A stretch of 64,000 nt of DNA from the NCBI GenBank assembly GCA_022829145.1, contig CM040747.1, forward strand, positions 33,868,052 through 33,932,051. The letters are read 5' to 3'. The notes beneath the pieces are model-generated. The model was not told the DNA's origin. It was given only the letters and a program-made list of their open reading frames with translations, and did not search any database. The stretch comes from Albula goreensis. Lineage: Eukaryota; Chordata; Actinopteri; Albuliformes; Albulidae. Shown in pieces: positions 31,101 to 46,427 of the stretch; position 1 is the stretch's first letter; each line of letters begins with the position of its first letter. The position numbers were made by a program, and so were the translations under genes.

Positions 31101-33284
31101 CACTTATCATAATATTATAATATTTTTCTATGATGAAATCCTAACTTTAAGCGCATCAACACAGAATCCGCATCTATTGCTCACGTAGTGTATCTGTGTG
31201 AGCTAAAACAATCTTTTCTTCATGAATTCACGCATCATTCATCCTGACAATATGACTGATTTCCACTACGTTCATTTCATCACGACCATTTTCTGTCTTT
31301 TCATTATTATCTTTGTGTGATAGTTACTGCAGAAATGTACATAGTAAATTGGGATTTCACATAAACCAAGACAATATTTTGTCATTGCAACTGAAATCCT
31401 GAGGAGGGCAGCAGAGGATACGTATATGCTTGTCTATTGTCCAGGGCCCATATACAGACATAATGTTGTTACAATGAACAAGAGACATTCATCATTAGCA
31501 TGCCTTTTGCGCTGTATCAGGCTTCTTTATATTCTTTCAGATATCAGTATGGTTAGAACGCAGATTATTTTTCAGTCTTTTGGCATTCTTTGATTCATAT
31601 GAAGAAAGAGGAGTCTATTAGACGTCTTACCCTGATGTCTTTCAACTAATTGTGGTGCTGCACAATTAACCAGGTGCAAAAAAAACTGACACGTTCATGA
31701 ATGTATGAGTATTTTTGTTGTAAATATTGTTTTTCTGACTTCACCCTACAACTGTTTTTCAGGGTCTGTGACATGTGTTATTGCTTATCTTATATCTGTG
31801 ATATAGCTATCCTGATTGTAAAGTTACTGACCAGACAGAGGAATTAAATTTACAGCTCGTTCCCTGAACTTCTATGACATTATTCTCAGCTTCCATATGT
31901 TGAGCGTTTCTTCTGGTAAAATCAGGAAGTAGGTTTGGATAGAGTGAACCTTTAGAAAAACAGAGGGACATCGTAACAGCTGAGGTGAGCGTGCAGAGCA
32001 AGTGTTTTTCTTTGTTTGTCTGTGCGATGGGAAATATCATTTATGGTATTTGAATCCAAACTGAATAGTACATTCAATACCGCTTGCAAACAAGCTGAAA
32101 CATACTTCCCGTATTTATGTTTTATCCCTTAACAAAATGTAACAACATTACATGTTGTCCACAAAATTAGATTTTGTTTAAGCAGTGCGCGGATCAGACC
32201 ACTGCAATGGATATCATTAGGGCTATGAAATCGCTGGCGGCCATTCAGGATCATTAACGTACCACAGCCCTTAACTGCAGCGCTGAACAATTACGATTTA
32301 TGATGTAAACACATACATCAGGTCTTACTTCATTATATATAAAGGATCAGAAAACTGTGCGCAGCCGTTCCTTGCCTACGTTTTCAATACTTTATTCGGC
32401 CAGCGACACACAACTTGGGCACCTCACCAGTCTAATAAACAAGATATGCGAGCAGAAGAACGGGCCAACATGGCAAGGAAGACGGCTCACGGATCATTTC
32501 AGACGGCTTGCCTCATGGGCTAAGTATTTTGACGGGGCCTATGACCTTTAGTGGTGACACTTTGTTTTGCGTCTGCCCTTAGGGGCAGGTCGTATCCTGA
32601 TACTAACAGAGGCCTGACCCCTGATTCTCTGGGCGGTGCCGTTAGATACTTAGGGTGACCCATATTGCCGGCTAGGATATTGCAACTTTCTGGATCCCTT
32701 TTGGCAGCTTACTTTCATAAAAACGACAGCGGTATAATTTAGGGACTCCTCTCTGAGACGCTGGGGACAGCTGTCCTTGGTACCCTGCATGTGACTGGGT
32801 CTGGCTAGCCTCTGAGACTCATGCGCCAGGAGCCACACATGTGATCTTCAGGCAAACAAACAGCTCAGAAAAGACAGACAGACTCACAAATAAGCACACC
32901 AATACGGCTTAGCTGCTTGTACTTAAGCATTTTAAGTAGCCTGGCTAACTCGGGCAGCGGCAAGTGGCTGAACTGTGTATGGCATGGGCCATCAGGTCAA
33001 TCGACAGAGAGGGTGAGGGGGTGAACTCGTGAGCGCAAACAACAAAGGTGCCTGTGGACATACTTCTCCGAAAGCGCAATTATGTACAGACGCACAAATA
33101 AGTGCTTTTGATTGTATTCATTAGAATAAATTTAAGAATTACAGACAGAGCTAATGTTTTTTTTTCCTTTTTGCTGGTCTTGTTCATCTGTGATCCTATG
33201 GCTTTTGGACAGAATATAATGGAGCAAATGACCAAAAATAAATGACTTAAAAATTCCCACAGAGCTCTTTCAGACCCTTTTCAA

Positions 33285-33360
33285 AATGGTCCATTTGTTT
33301 GGCAGACACCCTAATGCATGGTGACTTACTGTACAGCTGTACAGAGAAAGGTTACATCAT
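33285..33360. mobile_element. Fragment of the dispersed repeat family
   Basis: ccatttgtttggcagacacc followed by ggtgacttactgtacagctg resembles the opening of the 21580 element. Only a short diverged piece remains. Confidence 0.4.
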
Positions 33361-33903
33361 CTTGTTACATCATCATAGCAGATGATTACATCATCACATC
33401 ACATCAACCATTAAAAGCACAATTGGAAGAAAGAAGCCTAACAAATTGAGTCTAAGGGCTGCAGTTTATTCATGCAATACTATGGCAGCGAGGTGAAATA
33501 CTCAGTTAAGCATAAAACCTGTAAGTGCCATTGGAGCAATAAGCCATAAAAGCCGCAAAAGCGAAGTATCTCACTTACATGGGCTAGCCGACTGTGGTAT
33601 CCTCCGCACAAATTTGGGAGAAACTGTTGTGGTGGTCACCAGAGGAACCGGGACCCAACTTCAGGAGCGAGCCCATGCCCCGCTTGCGCCGGAATGCCAG
33701 CCAGATTCCGCTTGCGACAGATTTGGCCCAAACCGGAGGGCGTGAATGGTGAACGCTTTTATTGCCGTACTCCTCAGAAGCACACAGGAAAAAAACCTTG
33801 AAAACGTTCAGTCCTCCTCAGATCACATCACTGGGGACTTCTGGGCACAGCTGTTCTTGCTGAGATGGATACTGGGTTCCACTGACAGTATGAGCACCAA
33901 AGT

Positions 33904-33947
33904 CTGGTATGGTATCCTAACCATGCTGTTAGGATACCATAAACCAG
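33904..33947. other. Long perfect hairpin
   Basis: ATGGTATCCTAA (33909-33920) and TTAGGATACCAT (33929-33940) pair perfectly over 12 bp around an 8-nt loop. Outside, CTGGT and ACCAG add 5 bp after a 2-nt bulge. I cannot tell whether it is a small RNA precursor, a repeat remnant or chance. Confidence 0.6.
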
Positions 33948-36144
33948 CGCAGGCTGCGATCAGCTTCTCCGCATGGCACTGCATCTTCATTAACGTCAGT
34001 GTTCATGTGCGAACCGAAACACTGTCATACACAGAACAAAATTCTACTAACACTCCAATGTCTATTGTAAAAGGAAACGTATGGCCAGATTTATCAAAGC
34101 CTTTAGTATATGCCTGAACCTTTGCACATGCAACATCAGTGACATGATTTGTGATTGGAGCAAATGAACCACCTCAACCAATCGCATGCTCTCTAATTTT
34201 TTTTTTGCTCCATGCCAGTACAGTACAGTTCTTCACATATGAAATGCTTTGGTTAATTAGGCCCTTGGTGTTATGCATTGTATTCAGGCAGGATGGAGGA
34301 AATAGTCTCTTATTCGCCCGCTAAACTAAGCAAATTCGTATAGCACTGGTTCCCGGGCCTGGTCCCGGCGTACCATGAGGTAAGACAGTTTTAATGTTCA
34401 GCATTTCATTTGCGCCATACGTATTACTTTCACAGTTAACTCATTTTGTTTATGTCTGATTTCCGATTTTGACATAAAAACAGCCTGCCATGACCAGCAT
34501 TCAGAACCCATGGGGTAGAGGGTGCTAGGAAAGTTTAATGACCAATATCTCCCATCTCCCTTCCCATTCCTTTTGGCCCTTCTACCCTGGCAAGATTAGA
34601 TTTCACTGCAGCAACTTCTAAGTTTTTTCCTTGGACATCAGCACTGAATATAATTTACTAATAAGAATTTACCATCACCCAATGGAAAATTTATACTAAC
34701 ATAATTCTATCCCCTCACAACAAAACTAGAATCAATTCAACCGTTTTTCTTCTCAGACCATTGATCCTTGACCACAGTGCTTGGTCTGAGCCACCTCAGT
34801 AAATATACCACTGCCAAAATGGACAACCTCATTTTTACCCTGACGGTGAATTTTTTGTGAGCATATAAATAGTGGAGTATTTCTTGTGGGTGTTTACCAT
34901 TTTTTGTTTTGGCACATTAGCACAGAAAAATATGTTTTCTGATTTCGCAGGGGTAGGGTGGGTGTCCCTCTGTCAGCAGAACACAATCTATAATTAGTAC
35001 ACACGCTCCCAGCAAAATCGTTTTGTAAAAGAAACCTGTAAAACAATCTAATGTCTGCAGTCAAGTATGGGTCACAAGGCAGACTGGAGCTGAAGTCATT
35101 TGAACTTCTGGAGACCATTCTTTGGAACGCAAATGCAAAACAAATGGATAATAAAGGCGGTAAAATATCGCCGAATATCAAGATTTTGATTTTGTTTGGC
35201 AGATACGTAACACCTAAATACAGCCAGAGGAAGAAATTCCCTGACAGGAAAGCAGGGGGCCTCCAGGGGACGTGAAGCCTTGGTATTTAGCTTTGCTACA
35301 TTTGGTAAACGTAACCTTTAGGCTCGTACATTTGAAGGTGCAGATGGGCTGTGTATGCGTGAAATGCAGACTATGACCCATGATCCTCTTCCGCATGTGC
35401 TGCCCATGGGAAAGGGGCCCCTGAAGGCTGTGGGCCCCAGAGCTCCATCACTCCCGGTCAGTGTCACAGCCAGTAACTATTCTATCCAACCCTACTGCCC
35501 GCATCCGGCCTTCAGACCGTCGTACTGCCTCATCGCCCCTGCTTCATTACCTTCCAAATAACTCCCTCATATTTAAGATGGAGATTATCGGAGGTTCAGG
35601 GTACTTTTTTATCACCCCTATGCCCTCCGCCTGACTGAGAATTCAGCACTTAGAGTTTCGCGATTTCTTTTCAGGTTTTTGGTGGTTAAAAGGTGTTATT
35701 GTCGTGTTCCAACCTGTGAACCCTGCAAAGAAAATTGGGGACTGTGTTGGTTATGTTCTATTCGCTCTGAGACAGGTTGGGTCACACTCTGCTTGTGTCA
35801 TGTAGCTATCACAGCATACGTAAAGTTCAAAATTTCCTGCTGCTAGCCCAAAGGACTGCGTATGGGGCTACTCAATCATGCATCCAGTCTTCAGGCCATT
35901 CTACCGTCTGCTGACTAATCCTCCTTGCCACAGTTTCTCTTCCTGTCATTATTTCTGTCTGGACTGCCCTCACAGCGGGGCTAATCAACCTCTCTCTTCC
36001 CTTCCTGTGCCAGCTTGGCGCAGTGGAGCATTATATGGTAAACGGTATGATGGTTTTCTTGAACATTTAATGACGTTGTATGTGCGTTCTCCGGTCTGAA
36101 TGTGTCGGCAGCCCCACTCCGTATAACTGTTGCTCTCAGATGGT

Positions 36145-36440
36145 CTCACGGATGCTCACTGTGGATAAGAGCATCTGCTATATCGCTGTAATGTAATATG
36201 ATGTGATGATCTGCTATATCACCGTAATGTAATGTGATGTCATGATCCGCTATATCACTCTAATGTAATGTAATGTGATGTCATGATCCGCTATATCACT
36301 GTAATGTAATGTGATGTCATGATCCGCTATATCACTGTAATGTAATGTGATGTCATGATCCGCTACATCACTGTAATGTAATGTAATGTGATGTCATGAT
36401 CCGCTATATCACTGTAATGTGATGTGATGTACTGTAAAGT
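36145..36440. repeat. Minisatellite, 36- to 41-bp unit, grown from a repeat end
   Basis: About six copies of a unit containing ccgctatatcactgtaatg and gtgatgtcatgat. Immediately before it lies ggataagagcatctgctata, the inverted form of the 21580-type motif cactcttatcc, followed by the family's usual TGTAATGTAATG tail. The array therefore seems to have expanded from the tail of that dispersed repeat. Confidence 0.85.
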
Positions 36441-39400
36441 AAGGAAGCTGGGGGATCGTTTGGCGCAGATGGATCTGTTGACAGAAACTGTGAGGGCGTG
36501 CTCGAGAGATTTCCCACCGAGCTGTTGACATGGGAACGGCTGCGATCACAGATGTCCTAAAGGAGCTGAGTGTCTGTAATAAAGCACCTAGTGGCTATAC
36601 TATGGCACAGGTTAACCAGGTACCCCGCCCCCTCAAGTGGGTTTAGGGGGTGCAAACTGGGTTCTGGGTAATTCCTTGTAGTCAGAGCATGACGAGCTGA
36701 AGCCAGCAGTGCTGTACCTCCCACTTCTGGAGGATGGGCGGGTCTCGTTGATCTTAAGAGCAGATTTGTGGCTCTATCGATGTACCCTCTGACCCGATGT
36801 ATATGCACAACATACAAGTTCACACAAATCCAGATACAATTTCGTAACTTCAGTGTTTGAATTGTGGTCGTTCGCTTTATTTCAAATTTTGGATTAAGTT
36901 AAGACATAACCTGGCACCATTTTCATATGAACAATTCTGAACAGACTGGCTTTACAAATTGTGTTTTGCACATGTAGCACTTCTATAAAAGGCAGTTAGA
37001 CAAGCAGATTGTAGGAAAGTGTGACAAAGATCAGTTAGCTTTGGTCTTGACTGTCTATTAAAAGGGTTTCGGTGTGGTTGCTTTTCGAATTGCTGGCACA
37101 ATGGAATCTAGCCTATGAAGAATCTGACCTTTCTTCTCTTGTGCAGAGAGACATAAGCATAAAAGCTGTCAAAAACAAATCCACAAGGAAATAAACAAAT
37201 GTAAGCAGACACAACAGAGCAGGTGCGAGTGTATGACCTTGTGCATACATTTGAAATTGCTCTGTTGTCTGTAAACTGGGTCCAAAAACATTCACTGACC
37301 GCCCGGCAGATGCAGTGCGACTTTCACCTGCCGTGGCAACGCGCACAGAGAGCCGCATCCTCACAGTTTAGAGTATAAATGACAGGAGAGGGCCATAGGA
37401 GAAAGTGCAGTTTCACAAGAATTACTCTGCAGCTAAAGCATGCACCTGGGAAGAAAACGTTTTATACTTAGTTAAGGAAGGTCATATAGAACTGGTCTGC
37501 TTGTTTCACTTACTTTTTCTTTGCGCTTAGCTTTGCATGAATTTTGATTTGTATCCATGTCTGTTAATCTAAAGTAGGCCACTTAGCCATCACAAGCAAC
37601 TCGATCTATGAAAAAAAAGTTGGGCCATCACTCGTATATCAGGTGAACCTTCCAGAAATATACCACAAACATCAGCTGGAGGGGCTTGCAGCAGCATATC
37701 AGGGGGACTCAGAGAGCAGAGGATTGTCGACAGAGGACTTGCGGTCACCAACAGTGTTAACTGCCCCTGCCCCTGATCAAAACATTGCAACTGCCTTCAG
37801 TCTTCTGCAGGTTTAACACAGAACGGGTAAGCACCTTCAAATTTTTTTTTTGGCAGTTTGGCGCCACATTGAAGTGCTTTTTTGGGCATTGAAACACCTT
37901 TAAATAACTCTTTACTTGTGCTTGCTAATAATTTTGTGGAGGACGAACTTCAAACTCATAGACTATTGATAATATCTCTCAAACGTTCAAACGTAAGTGC
38001 AACACTAAACTGGTAGAATGACTCGTTTTAATTTACCATGCATTCAAACAGCCATTTAATATTATTTTGATTTTTAAAATAATAACAATTATTGTTAATG
38101 TGAATGAAAACTTCTTGAATGACCACAGAATGAGCTTCTGTGCCTAAAAGGCTGAAAAAATACCCGTTGATTAAGTTACCGGTCTTTGCTTCTCGCGTGC
38201 CACTATTAAAAGTGGTAATGCCAGCATGTGCATATAGAAACTGATATCTAAAAAGAGAGCGTGAGCCCGCGACGATGCATGTATAATACAATAGCATTTT
38301 AAGTAGCCTTGCTGTATAGCTGACTATGCATGTATAGTACAAATAGCGATCTCTGTGTACACCGATCACACGTGCACAAAAGATCCATTGCATAGACTTC
38401 TAAGCAGCTGGGCGACACATAACCCGTCCCATGACTTGCAAAACACGTTGCATAAAATCAAATACACAGTGCCCTTCAGCGTGTCATGTCCCAGCACAGA
38501 AAACAGCCTGACACTTAAGGACTGCTTGACCTGAATGCGCTTTACTGAAAAACGCATTACAGTGCATGACTTTACTGAAAATTACACAGTGCAAGATTAT
38601 ATTTGAATAAATGCAGTGTACTAAGCACGGTTTTTATGGTGCGGAAAACTCTGCTAATGCTAACATTAACGCAGTTGGTCGAATTCTTTGAAAAAAACGT
38701 GCAGTGATAAAACTGTAGAATTTATTTTTCTTCCCCTGCTTATCCTCGTTCACACTTCCAACCAATCAGGTGTCAAGACATCAAAACTAGTCGATAAAGA
38801 CTGCCAGTCACCAGCAAATGTTTAATTTTTGAAGGTAAAAACGTTGACATTCAGCTGCGCTTCACACACGGATAATTAAAGGTTTAAGCCAAAACAAAAC
38901 AGCGGGATACATTACACTCTAGGAGCCCTTAATGGCTGTTGTAATCTGGGGAAATTATCACCTTTTGATGCAGTAGAAACAGTCACTGGAAGCCAGACTG
39001 TCTACACATTGATGTATTTGATCGTTCCGTTTAATCTTTGTGTTGTCTCTACTCTGACAGGATCTACCTGAGCCGACAATCAGGAGGAAGAAGGATCAAA
39101 TCAAACTCCAAAGACCACAGTTGTGCGCTTAAGAAAGGTAGTCAACGAAAACCTTCATCATTAAGGAAGCACACGCATACTCACACCCTTGAAGATGATT
39201 TACAAAGTTAGTTAAACAAATGTCCCAATACACTTTAGTTTTTATTCAAGATTTTCCATAAACAATACACTACATAAACATGAGTAAGACTCGGAACAAA
39301 TAGCATTATTAGAGAATACATTTCATAGAAAACTAACAAATATCATTTCTATGAATAGGGCCATCATAGTGTGAGATGTTTAGGGTTCCTCCATGACATC

Positions 39401-39443
39401 AGATTACAGCTCAACCTGAGAAGTCTTTTGTTTTCCAACCTTG

Positions 39444-39453
39444 TTATAAATAG
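39444..39453 (+). promoter_or_regulatory. MEF2 site / TATA box before asb2 copy 1
   Basis: TTATAAATAG fits the MEF2 consensus YTAWWWWTAR and also contains a TATA box. It lies about 620 bp before the ATG of copy 1. The same ten bases occur before copy 2 at 54944. Function is inferred. Confidence 0.5.
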
Positions 39454-40065
39454 GGGTAAAATGTTTGTGCCTCTCTGCCGCTGAGACTAATTTTGTCATC
39501 AGAAAAGTCGGGGAGGTTAAGTACGCAACACACCTACCGAAGGGAAGAGAATGGATTTGGCCAAGTTCAAGGAAACATAACTCTGTCTCTAGTGAGGCAT
39601 CCCAGTGAGAATGTGTAAGACACCGTCTACCCCTGACATTTTGAGCGAATGGTCATGATTTGGGTGGAAAGTGATATGGGGAGAAAGGAGGCGTCTCAGA
39701 GCTTTCTTTACCGTGTGCTTCCCGTGGATGCATAACCCCGGCTGGAAAGTGGACGTTTGAAGGGCTTCAGAGCCAACACAGTGCATTATATGTTCTGAGA
39801 CATTTTCCTATTCATGATTCCTGCTAATTCTCAGTAAATATTTTCAGCTGTCATACAGGACATTAAGAATAAAGGCTATATAAAACAGAACTGTCATGTC
39901 TGGCAGCTCTGTTTGGCAGATCAATATGGTGTTGAGCCAATTATAAATTAGGAGCCAATAAGTATGAATAAATATGACAACAGTCCTGTTTTTTCTCCAT
40001 TGTTTTACAGGTAAAAAGAGCAACTGCTCCCGCGCAGTTGTCATTGGCTTGACACCAGAGCCAAC

Positions 40066-43000
40066 ATGGCGGCCTCCAGTTTGTCCATGTCTGGCGCAGT
40101 GGCCCCAACGCTCGGCTACGACGACTACAGCCTTTACAGCGGCCTGTCGGAGGAAGAGATGATCGAGCTGGCCATCGAGCGCAGCCTGGCCGAAGCCCAC
40201 GCCGCCGGAGCCCAGTCCGGAGCCTCGAAGGCCCCCGCCCTTCAGCTACGTCAGAATCCAGTCCGTCAAAACCCAGTCCGTCAAAACCCGTCGGTGCGGC
40301 GCACGCTCCCGTCCCGGCCGCAGAACACCCCCCCGCCAGCCAACCCGCCCAGGTGAGCTCCGGTTACACCTGCCACCTCTGGGACACTGGTCTATTTGAG
40401 GATTGACATTTATTATCCGACTACCTGGGTCTCTGTTTGAGTTATTGTGTGAGAGGTCAGTGGAGGTTTGACATTGGACCTTCCGATCCATAAATGAAGC
40501 AAGTGCATTCCACCAGCTTAGCTTACCACTCGCAAACCATGCAAATCCACAATATTTATCCTGAATTGCAGTGATAATGGTTCATTTTAAAGCAATTCAA
40601 GGTTGCGTTATACAGGGTTATACAATAGAATAGAATTAAACATTCACATTTTAACAAAGCTACTTTTTCTAAAACTATACAAGTTGTTCAAAATTAACAT
40701 GACATATTTTGGCACAAATCCGGAAGACTGTTATCTATAAATGAATAGGTGTTTATGAAAAATACTTTAAAGATTTTATAAACTAATATCTTAGATTTGG
40801 AGAACACCATAATGCATTTCTTATAGTTTAATAGAGGGCTGTCATGTATTTTACCTTAAAGTTTTAAAAAATATTAGTTTTCTCCTTCGTTAGTTTGTTT
40901 ATTTTGACACTCAATGGTTTAGCCGCCAGCAGTTTGCAGGAGTTTACTTGCAAAAACATTGGAGCCAAGAATAGCCCCATACCATTATCAGTTTGAGTGG
41001 CTTATTGTTGCTGGCAGAGGAACGAGAAAGCAGGGCAGCGAAATTATTCTTGGAAAGCACTCAAGGGGCTGCAGAGAGCGGGTCTCGGTTTGACTGACTG
41101 CTTTGTGATTGAGACACGGCATCTGAGAGTCCAAAGCCGGTCAAATTACAGGAATTTAAAGGCTAGCCCACGTTTTTACTTTTCCTCAAAAGTGTCAGGT
41201 TACATTTGTGGGCAGAGGCCATGTTTGCTGGTAAACGGTGACATTTTTAATACCTCCGCCGGTCGTTGTTTTTTAAAAAAAACCTCTTGACGAGCGCGGT
41301 CCACAGCCGAAGCACACGGAGCGGTCATTTCTCATACCGGATGAACACCAGCTGGCAGGACGGCTGTGTGAGATCGCTGCCTCTCCTCTGTCGCCCCTGT
41401 TACACGCTCTGGTGTATATATGTGGGTGTTGTGGGGGCCACGTGTGAGGGGCGAGCCAGCGCAGCACCTGTCCCCAGGGTGTCAGTGTCCCTTGTCTGAG
41501 CCAATGGGCTCTCAGTCAAGTACAACTGTCTGAGACATTCACAAAGCTAGGAGAATGCTAACATTCCTTATGTCTAATGTTTAATATACAATTTGTCAAA
41601 TTATTTTTTGATCCGTCGACCAATCACCAATCACTGCATTGGGGAGATTTTGGTTTTCATTTAAGTTTTTTCGTTCATTTGATTCAGGATACCTCACAAC
41701 CAAAATGTCAATATTAGTTTAGATTTGACAAGGGAGTACAATTTAACACAAATATCATACATTGTCAGTAATTAATATATGCTGTCGCTATCATCCTTTT
41801 AGATTTTAACATACAGTCAAGAGCTGTTAAAAATGATACCACTGGTCCTTTTTCTCAAGACTACAGCGCTAAATATCAGCAGCTGAAATTAACTTTAGTT
41901 TTAATATTATGTTCAATAAATTTTTCATTGCGTCTATTCCAACAGAAACATGCATCTTTAAACCATTACTAAATAATGTAACACATTTTGCATTTAGCTT
42001 GTCAAAGTGAAATGTAGGTCACAAAAATAAAGATTTCTGAGTTCCGTTGATATTTTTAGCCCAACAACGGGCAATTGGTGAAAAGCAGAATAAACGTAAA
42101 AATAAGCTTCAGCCATTTCACGTATTTTGATATCTTCCCACACGCAGGCACACATAGCTCTGTATTATGTATCATGACCAAACGTAATGAAATATGACCA
42201 TTGATACCCCATTGAATACGATCTGCTTCACAGGGAGAATATACCAGAAAAAATAGTGAATATCGAGGGCCACTTCGTCACCGGCAACGGGAAGCGCATG
42301 GTGAGGTGGAGAAGATATGACGGGAGCCTGCAGGTGTCGCCAGAGCCTTTAGAGTGAGTATTGGGTGAACGGGCCGAATTACTCGGCTGCGAGTGGAGTA
42401 ATAAATACTCCGTGGGCCATATTTCCCGAAGCCTTTAGCACAGGTTAATACTTCTGCTCACCAATTAAAATGACATGATTTGTGAGAGAATGACCAACGT
42501 GAACCAAATGGATGCTCTCTTAGTCTTTTTGCACCAACAAAACAGTGCGGCATGCACTGTAGGCCTTAGTGAGTCGGGCCCTGTATGATTTGAGGATATA
42601 CGTTAGTCAGAAATTTTAAGCACATTCATACTTTGTAAGTATATGTGCTATTATTTTGGAGTAACCTAAAAGGTCAGTGATAAATCTGTTTTTCAAAAGA
42701 TGATATTCCTTAATGTATGCCTTTACCAGGGCTTTTTTTTTCAGACAAAAACTGAAAAATTGGACTGACCTGATAACGGAATTGTGCAAAAGTATAATCA
42801 CCGTTTGTAAGAGCGCGGTGATACAAAAATAATACAAGATGACGATTGAACGCTAACCTCCGAACACATTTCACGTACAGGGAGGCAGACCCATTGTTCC
42901 ACGCCATCTGGGAGGGCAATGTGGAGCCGGGTGAGAGAACTGGTTAAATCTTCGGCAAAAAGTATGACAGAGCCGTACAGAGACGGGTGGATAGCGTTGC

Positions 43001-46000
43001 ATGAGGCTGCGTATTACGGCCAGAGGGAGTGCATTGAGATTCTGCTGCGGGGTGAGTACATATCGCTATACCTGAATAACATAAATACGGCAATACACTG
43101 TATGCACACTGAATGATGTACACCTGCATACATATCCACGTGCGTAGGTACATATGTATAGGTCAGAGACCAAGGTATAGATTACATGACACTACATAAC
43201 ATTAAAGGCATTTAGCAGATGGCCTTGTCTAGGGTGACCTACAATGCAAAGTGCTGAGTCAGAGACAGTACTGCTACAAGTCCGAGACGGAAGTAACAAC
43301 ATAAAATAGGACATGGACCCTGTAAAGAACCTGTTGAGGAAGACGAGACCGAGAAGTTTATACACGAAGAAGGGAGGTCTGTCAGGCGAGTGTCTGAGTG
43401 CAGTGCTTCTGGTTTAATGACTTTCACGTAATGATTCTTGGTACACCAGGACAACCAGGTATTTGAGTCAACCCCCTGGATAATCACCAGGAACTTTAAC
43501 TAGAATTGAAAGGTAATGCATTCAAACCAAGGCCAGCAGGCTGTTCAGGAATGTGCCGGAATCCTCAATAGGTTTTGCCACCCTGACACACATTTCTCAG
43601 GGCCAATGCGCTGTGTAATTTCCTCTTACTGACGCTGACCTTTAGGAGTCACATGCCTCGTTTACCTCCTCGTCCGATGCACGTGGTGCTTGCGTTGGTC
43701 CGGTGTAACTGCTCCTTCCACCTACACGCTCTCCGTAACTCCTTCCCCAGGCCAGCCCGGCATGATAAACAAGCGCAGTAACAAGAACCAGACCCCCCTC
43801 TTCCTGGCTGTGAGCCGCTGCCGTGTGGACTGCGTGGAGCTCCTTCTGGAGAACGGTGCGGACCCCGACATACCCAACGCGGCCAAGGAGACCCCCATTC
43901 TAAAAGGTAACGTGGAAGGTGCTTGGAATTGTACACTTGCCGCACAATTCAAACCACACCAGACAAAACAAGCAGTCCGAGGTTGATTTTTTTTCTACTG
44001 AACACTTATAAGTAATATGATTTTTTTGTTAAAATTCATGGTACATCTCTGTATTGTTTGGTGCTTTTGAAACCCAGGTTTTTGAACAGACATGAGTCGG
44101 TGGGGGTCTTTTGTTGAGCATGATTCTCACGCGTTCAGTTAATAGCGACATTCCCTCACCATGCGAGTGATGAAAATTCATGAACCAGCATCTAGCACCT
44201 GTGTGATGACTGCAACTTTCAATATAGCATGTCCCTCTCCCAAAATGACCTCCCATCAGCTTGTGAGCGAGAGAACCCCGAAATTTTGGCCATTCTCCTG
44301 AACCATGGGGCCCTGGTGAACAAGCCCTGTACGCAGGGGTGGACGGCTCTTCACGAATGCGTGTGCCGTGGTAACGTGGAGATCTGCGAGATGCTGCTGA
44401 GAGCTGGAGCCAAGATCAATGCCCGAAACATGTATGGCATTTCCCCGCTCTTCACAGCGTCCCAAAGTGGAAAAGTTGAGTCCCTTCGCTTCTTGATCAA
44501 AAATGGTGAGCTCCTCTTGGTTGTGTGTCCAAGACCCTAATTCCTCTGATATTTATTGATTTGGTCACCTGAGTTTTAGTCCATAACACATGCTCCAAAC
44601 AGGATAAGATAGTTTTAAATTGTGGCATCTGGTGTCAGCAGAGGAAGTCGGTAGATTTAATGTGCCATGGCAAGACACAAAAAAAGGCCCTTGCGGGAAG
44701 TAACTCGCCAACCTACACTTATTTTAATTGCACTTACTATGCACCGGTACAATTGATATTTCCTTTTTTTCACAATTTCTCTTTTGCTGATGCAGGTTTT
44801 GTTTAACCAGGTAGGGCAACTGAGAAGCCAATTCAAATTTTGTGATGTGCTTTTGGGAGCAAGGAGTCCAGTTAGCCAGATGCAAGGGATGACTGGGTGG
44901 CCTGCTGGTGGGAATTTGATGAGGATACCATGGATAACAACCCTACTGATTTGATTTTAAAGTTCCATGGGATCTTTAACAAACACATCAGTTCTTTAAC
45001 GTCTCATCCGGAGGACAAAACCTCCTGAAGTGCAGTGTCCTCATCGCTGCTCAGAGCATTACCTGCTCTAGAGCAGCTTATGTTTTCCCAGGAGCTCACC
45101 CATTCAAGTGCCAATCAAACCCCACTCTACCTAGCAACAGTAGCTGAGACGAATCAGTACGAAAAATAATGATGTAAGACGGAAAATTTGACAAAAGAGG
45201 GTAAAAAGGTGGTACGTTTGCTGTGGTTGTGACCGGTATAAATACGCATGCAGCTTCGAAGCAGGTTCTCAGTCGGCCAGTTGTACGTTCCATGTTTCAC
45301 ATACAGCGACTACAGTGAATATCGTGGCCCTGTGTTCGTTGTAGGCGCGGATGTCAACACCCAGGCGAATGACGGGGCCACGGCTCTTTACGAAGCCAGT
45401 AAGAACGGCCATGAGGAGATCGTGGAGCTCCTGCTGTCCCAGAATGCAGATCCCAATTTAGCAACCAAAGCCGGACTCCTACCTCTGCACATCGCAGCCC
45501 AGCGGGGGAATGATGGGTAGGCACAGTTAAATTATCCATACTGCTCACCTTTTGAGTTCACCTAATTGCATAGAGGTTTCATTCATTCATTCATTCATTC
45601 ATTCATTCATTCATTCATTCATTCATTCATTCATTCCAGCTTTACTCTGCTTATTCCTCACGAGAATGTTGTGACGCTGGTCAGATCTCACCAAGTGAAA
45701 CCTCGGTTTTGAACGCACTATTATTATTATTATTTTTCATGCCAGAGAAAAGAAAGTTAATTCTTTACATAGAAGCTGAGAAGCTCAAAAACAGTCAGTT
45801 TCAAAGCAGTATGTTAAAAAAAAAATTCTTCCAGACTCTACTGCTTGGTAATTATCTTTATTTTTATGTCTTTATTATAATTATCTTTGGAGGTGGAGGT
45901 TTCACAGTAAAAAAATTCTCATCTGTATAATTATGTCTTAGTGTGATTTGTATTAAAAATTGAATTTCAAATATAACAAATCGGAGGGAATTATTATTAC

Positions 46001-46370
46001 TGGCAAAGGGAAGCAGCAGTATTATTAAATGTGACATCATACAAAGCAGATCCGGTGATGACCACAAAAACCCCATAAGTGGAAACCCAAAGCACTGTGT
46101 ATACTAGCTGTGTTGGAGGTGGTTGTAATAGTGGTATGCTTCACTTTCTCATATTGTTTTCAGACAAAGGCTGCTCTCCAATATGAACTACCCCTTGTGT
46201 TCTCAGTCCTCTGTTAAGTAAGTTTGCGTGGCAGGCGGTGGTAAGAGCTTCAGTTTATGTTGTACCAGGGAAGCATTCCCTTAACCAGCTTTAACCTTAG
46301 CTTTGCTGGAGTGACAGCTACTTCCAGCTAGGACCTTAATCCATTCATGCTCTTTTTCGTGTTTATGAAG

Positions 46371-46427
<57 letters not shown>

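Larger units (their letters stand above)
30568..40010. other. Gene-poor DNA between the serpin and asb2 copy 1
   Basis: No exon with a recognisable family was found. The longest frames (33746-34117, 123 codons) lack motifs and splice support. The stretch contains two tandem arrays, a hairpin, repeat fragments and, at its 3' end, a TTATAAATAG element before asb2, all listed separately. A possible 5' UTR exon (39061-39137, flanked by AG and GTAGTC) lies before that element. Confidence 0.45.
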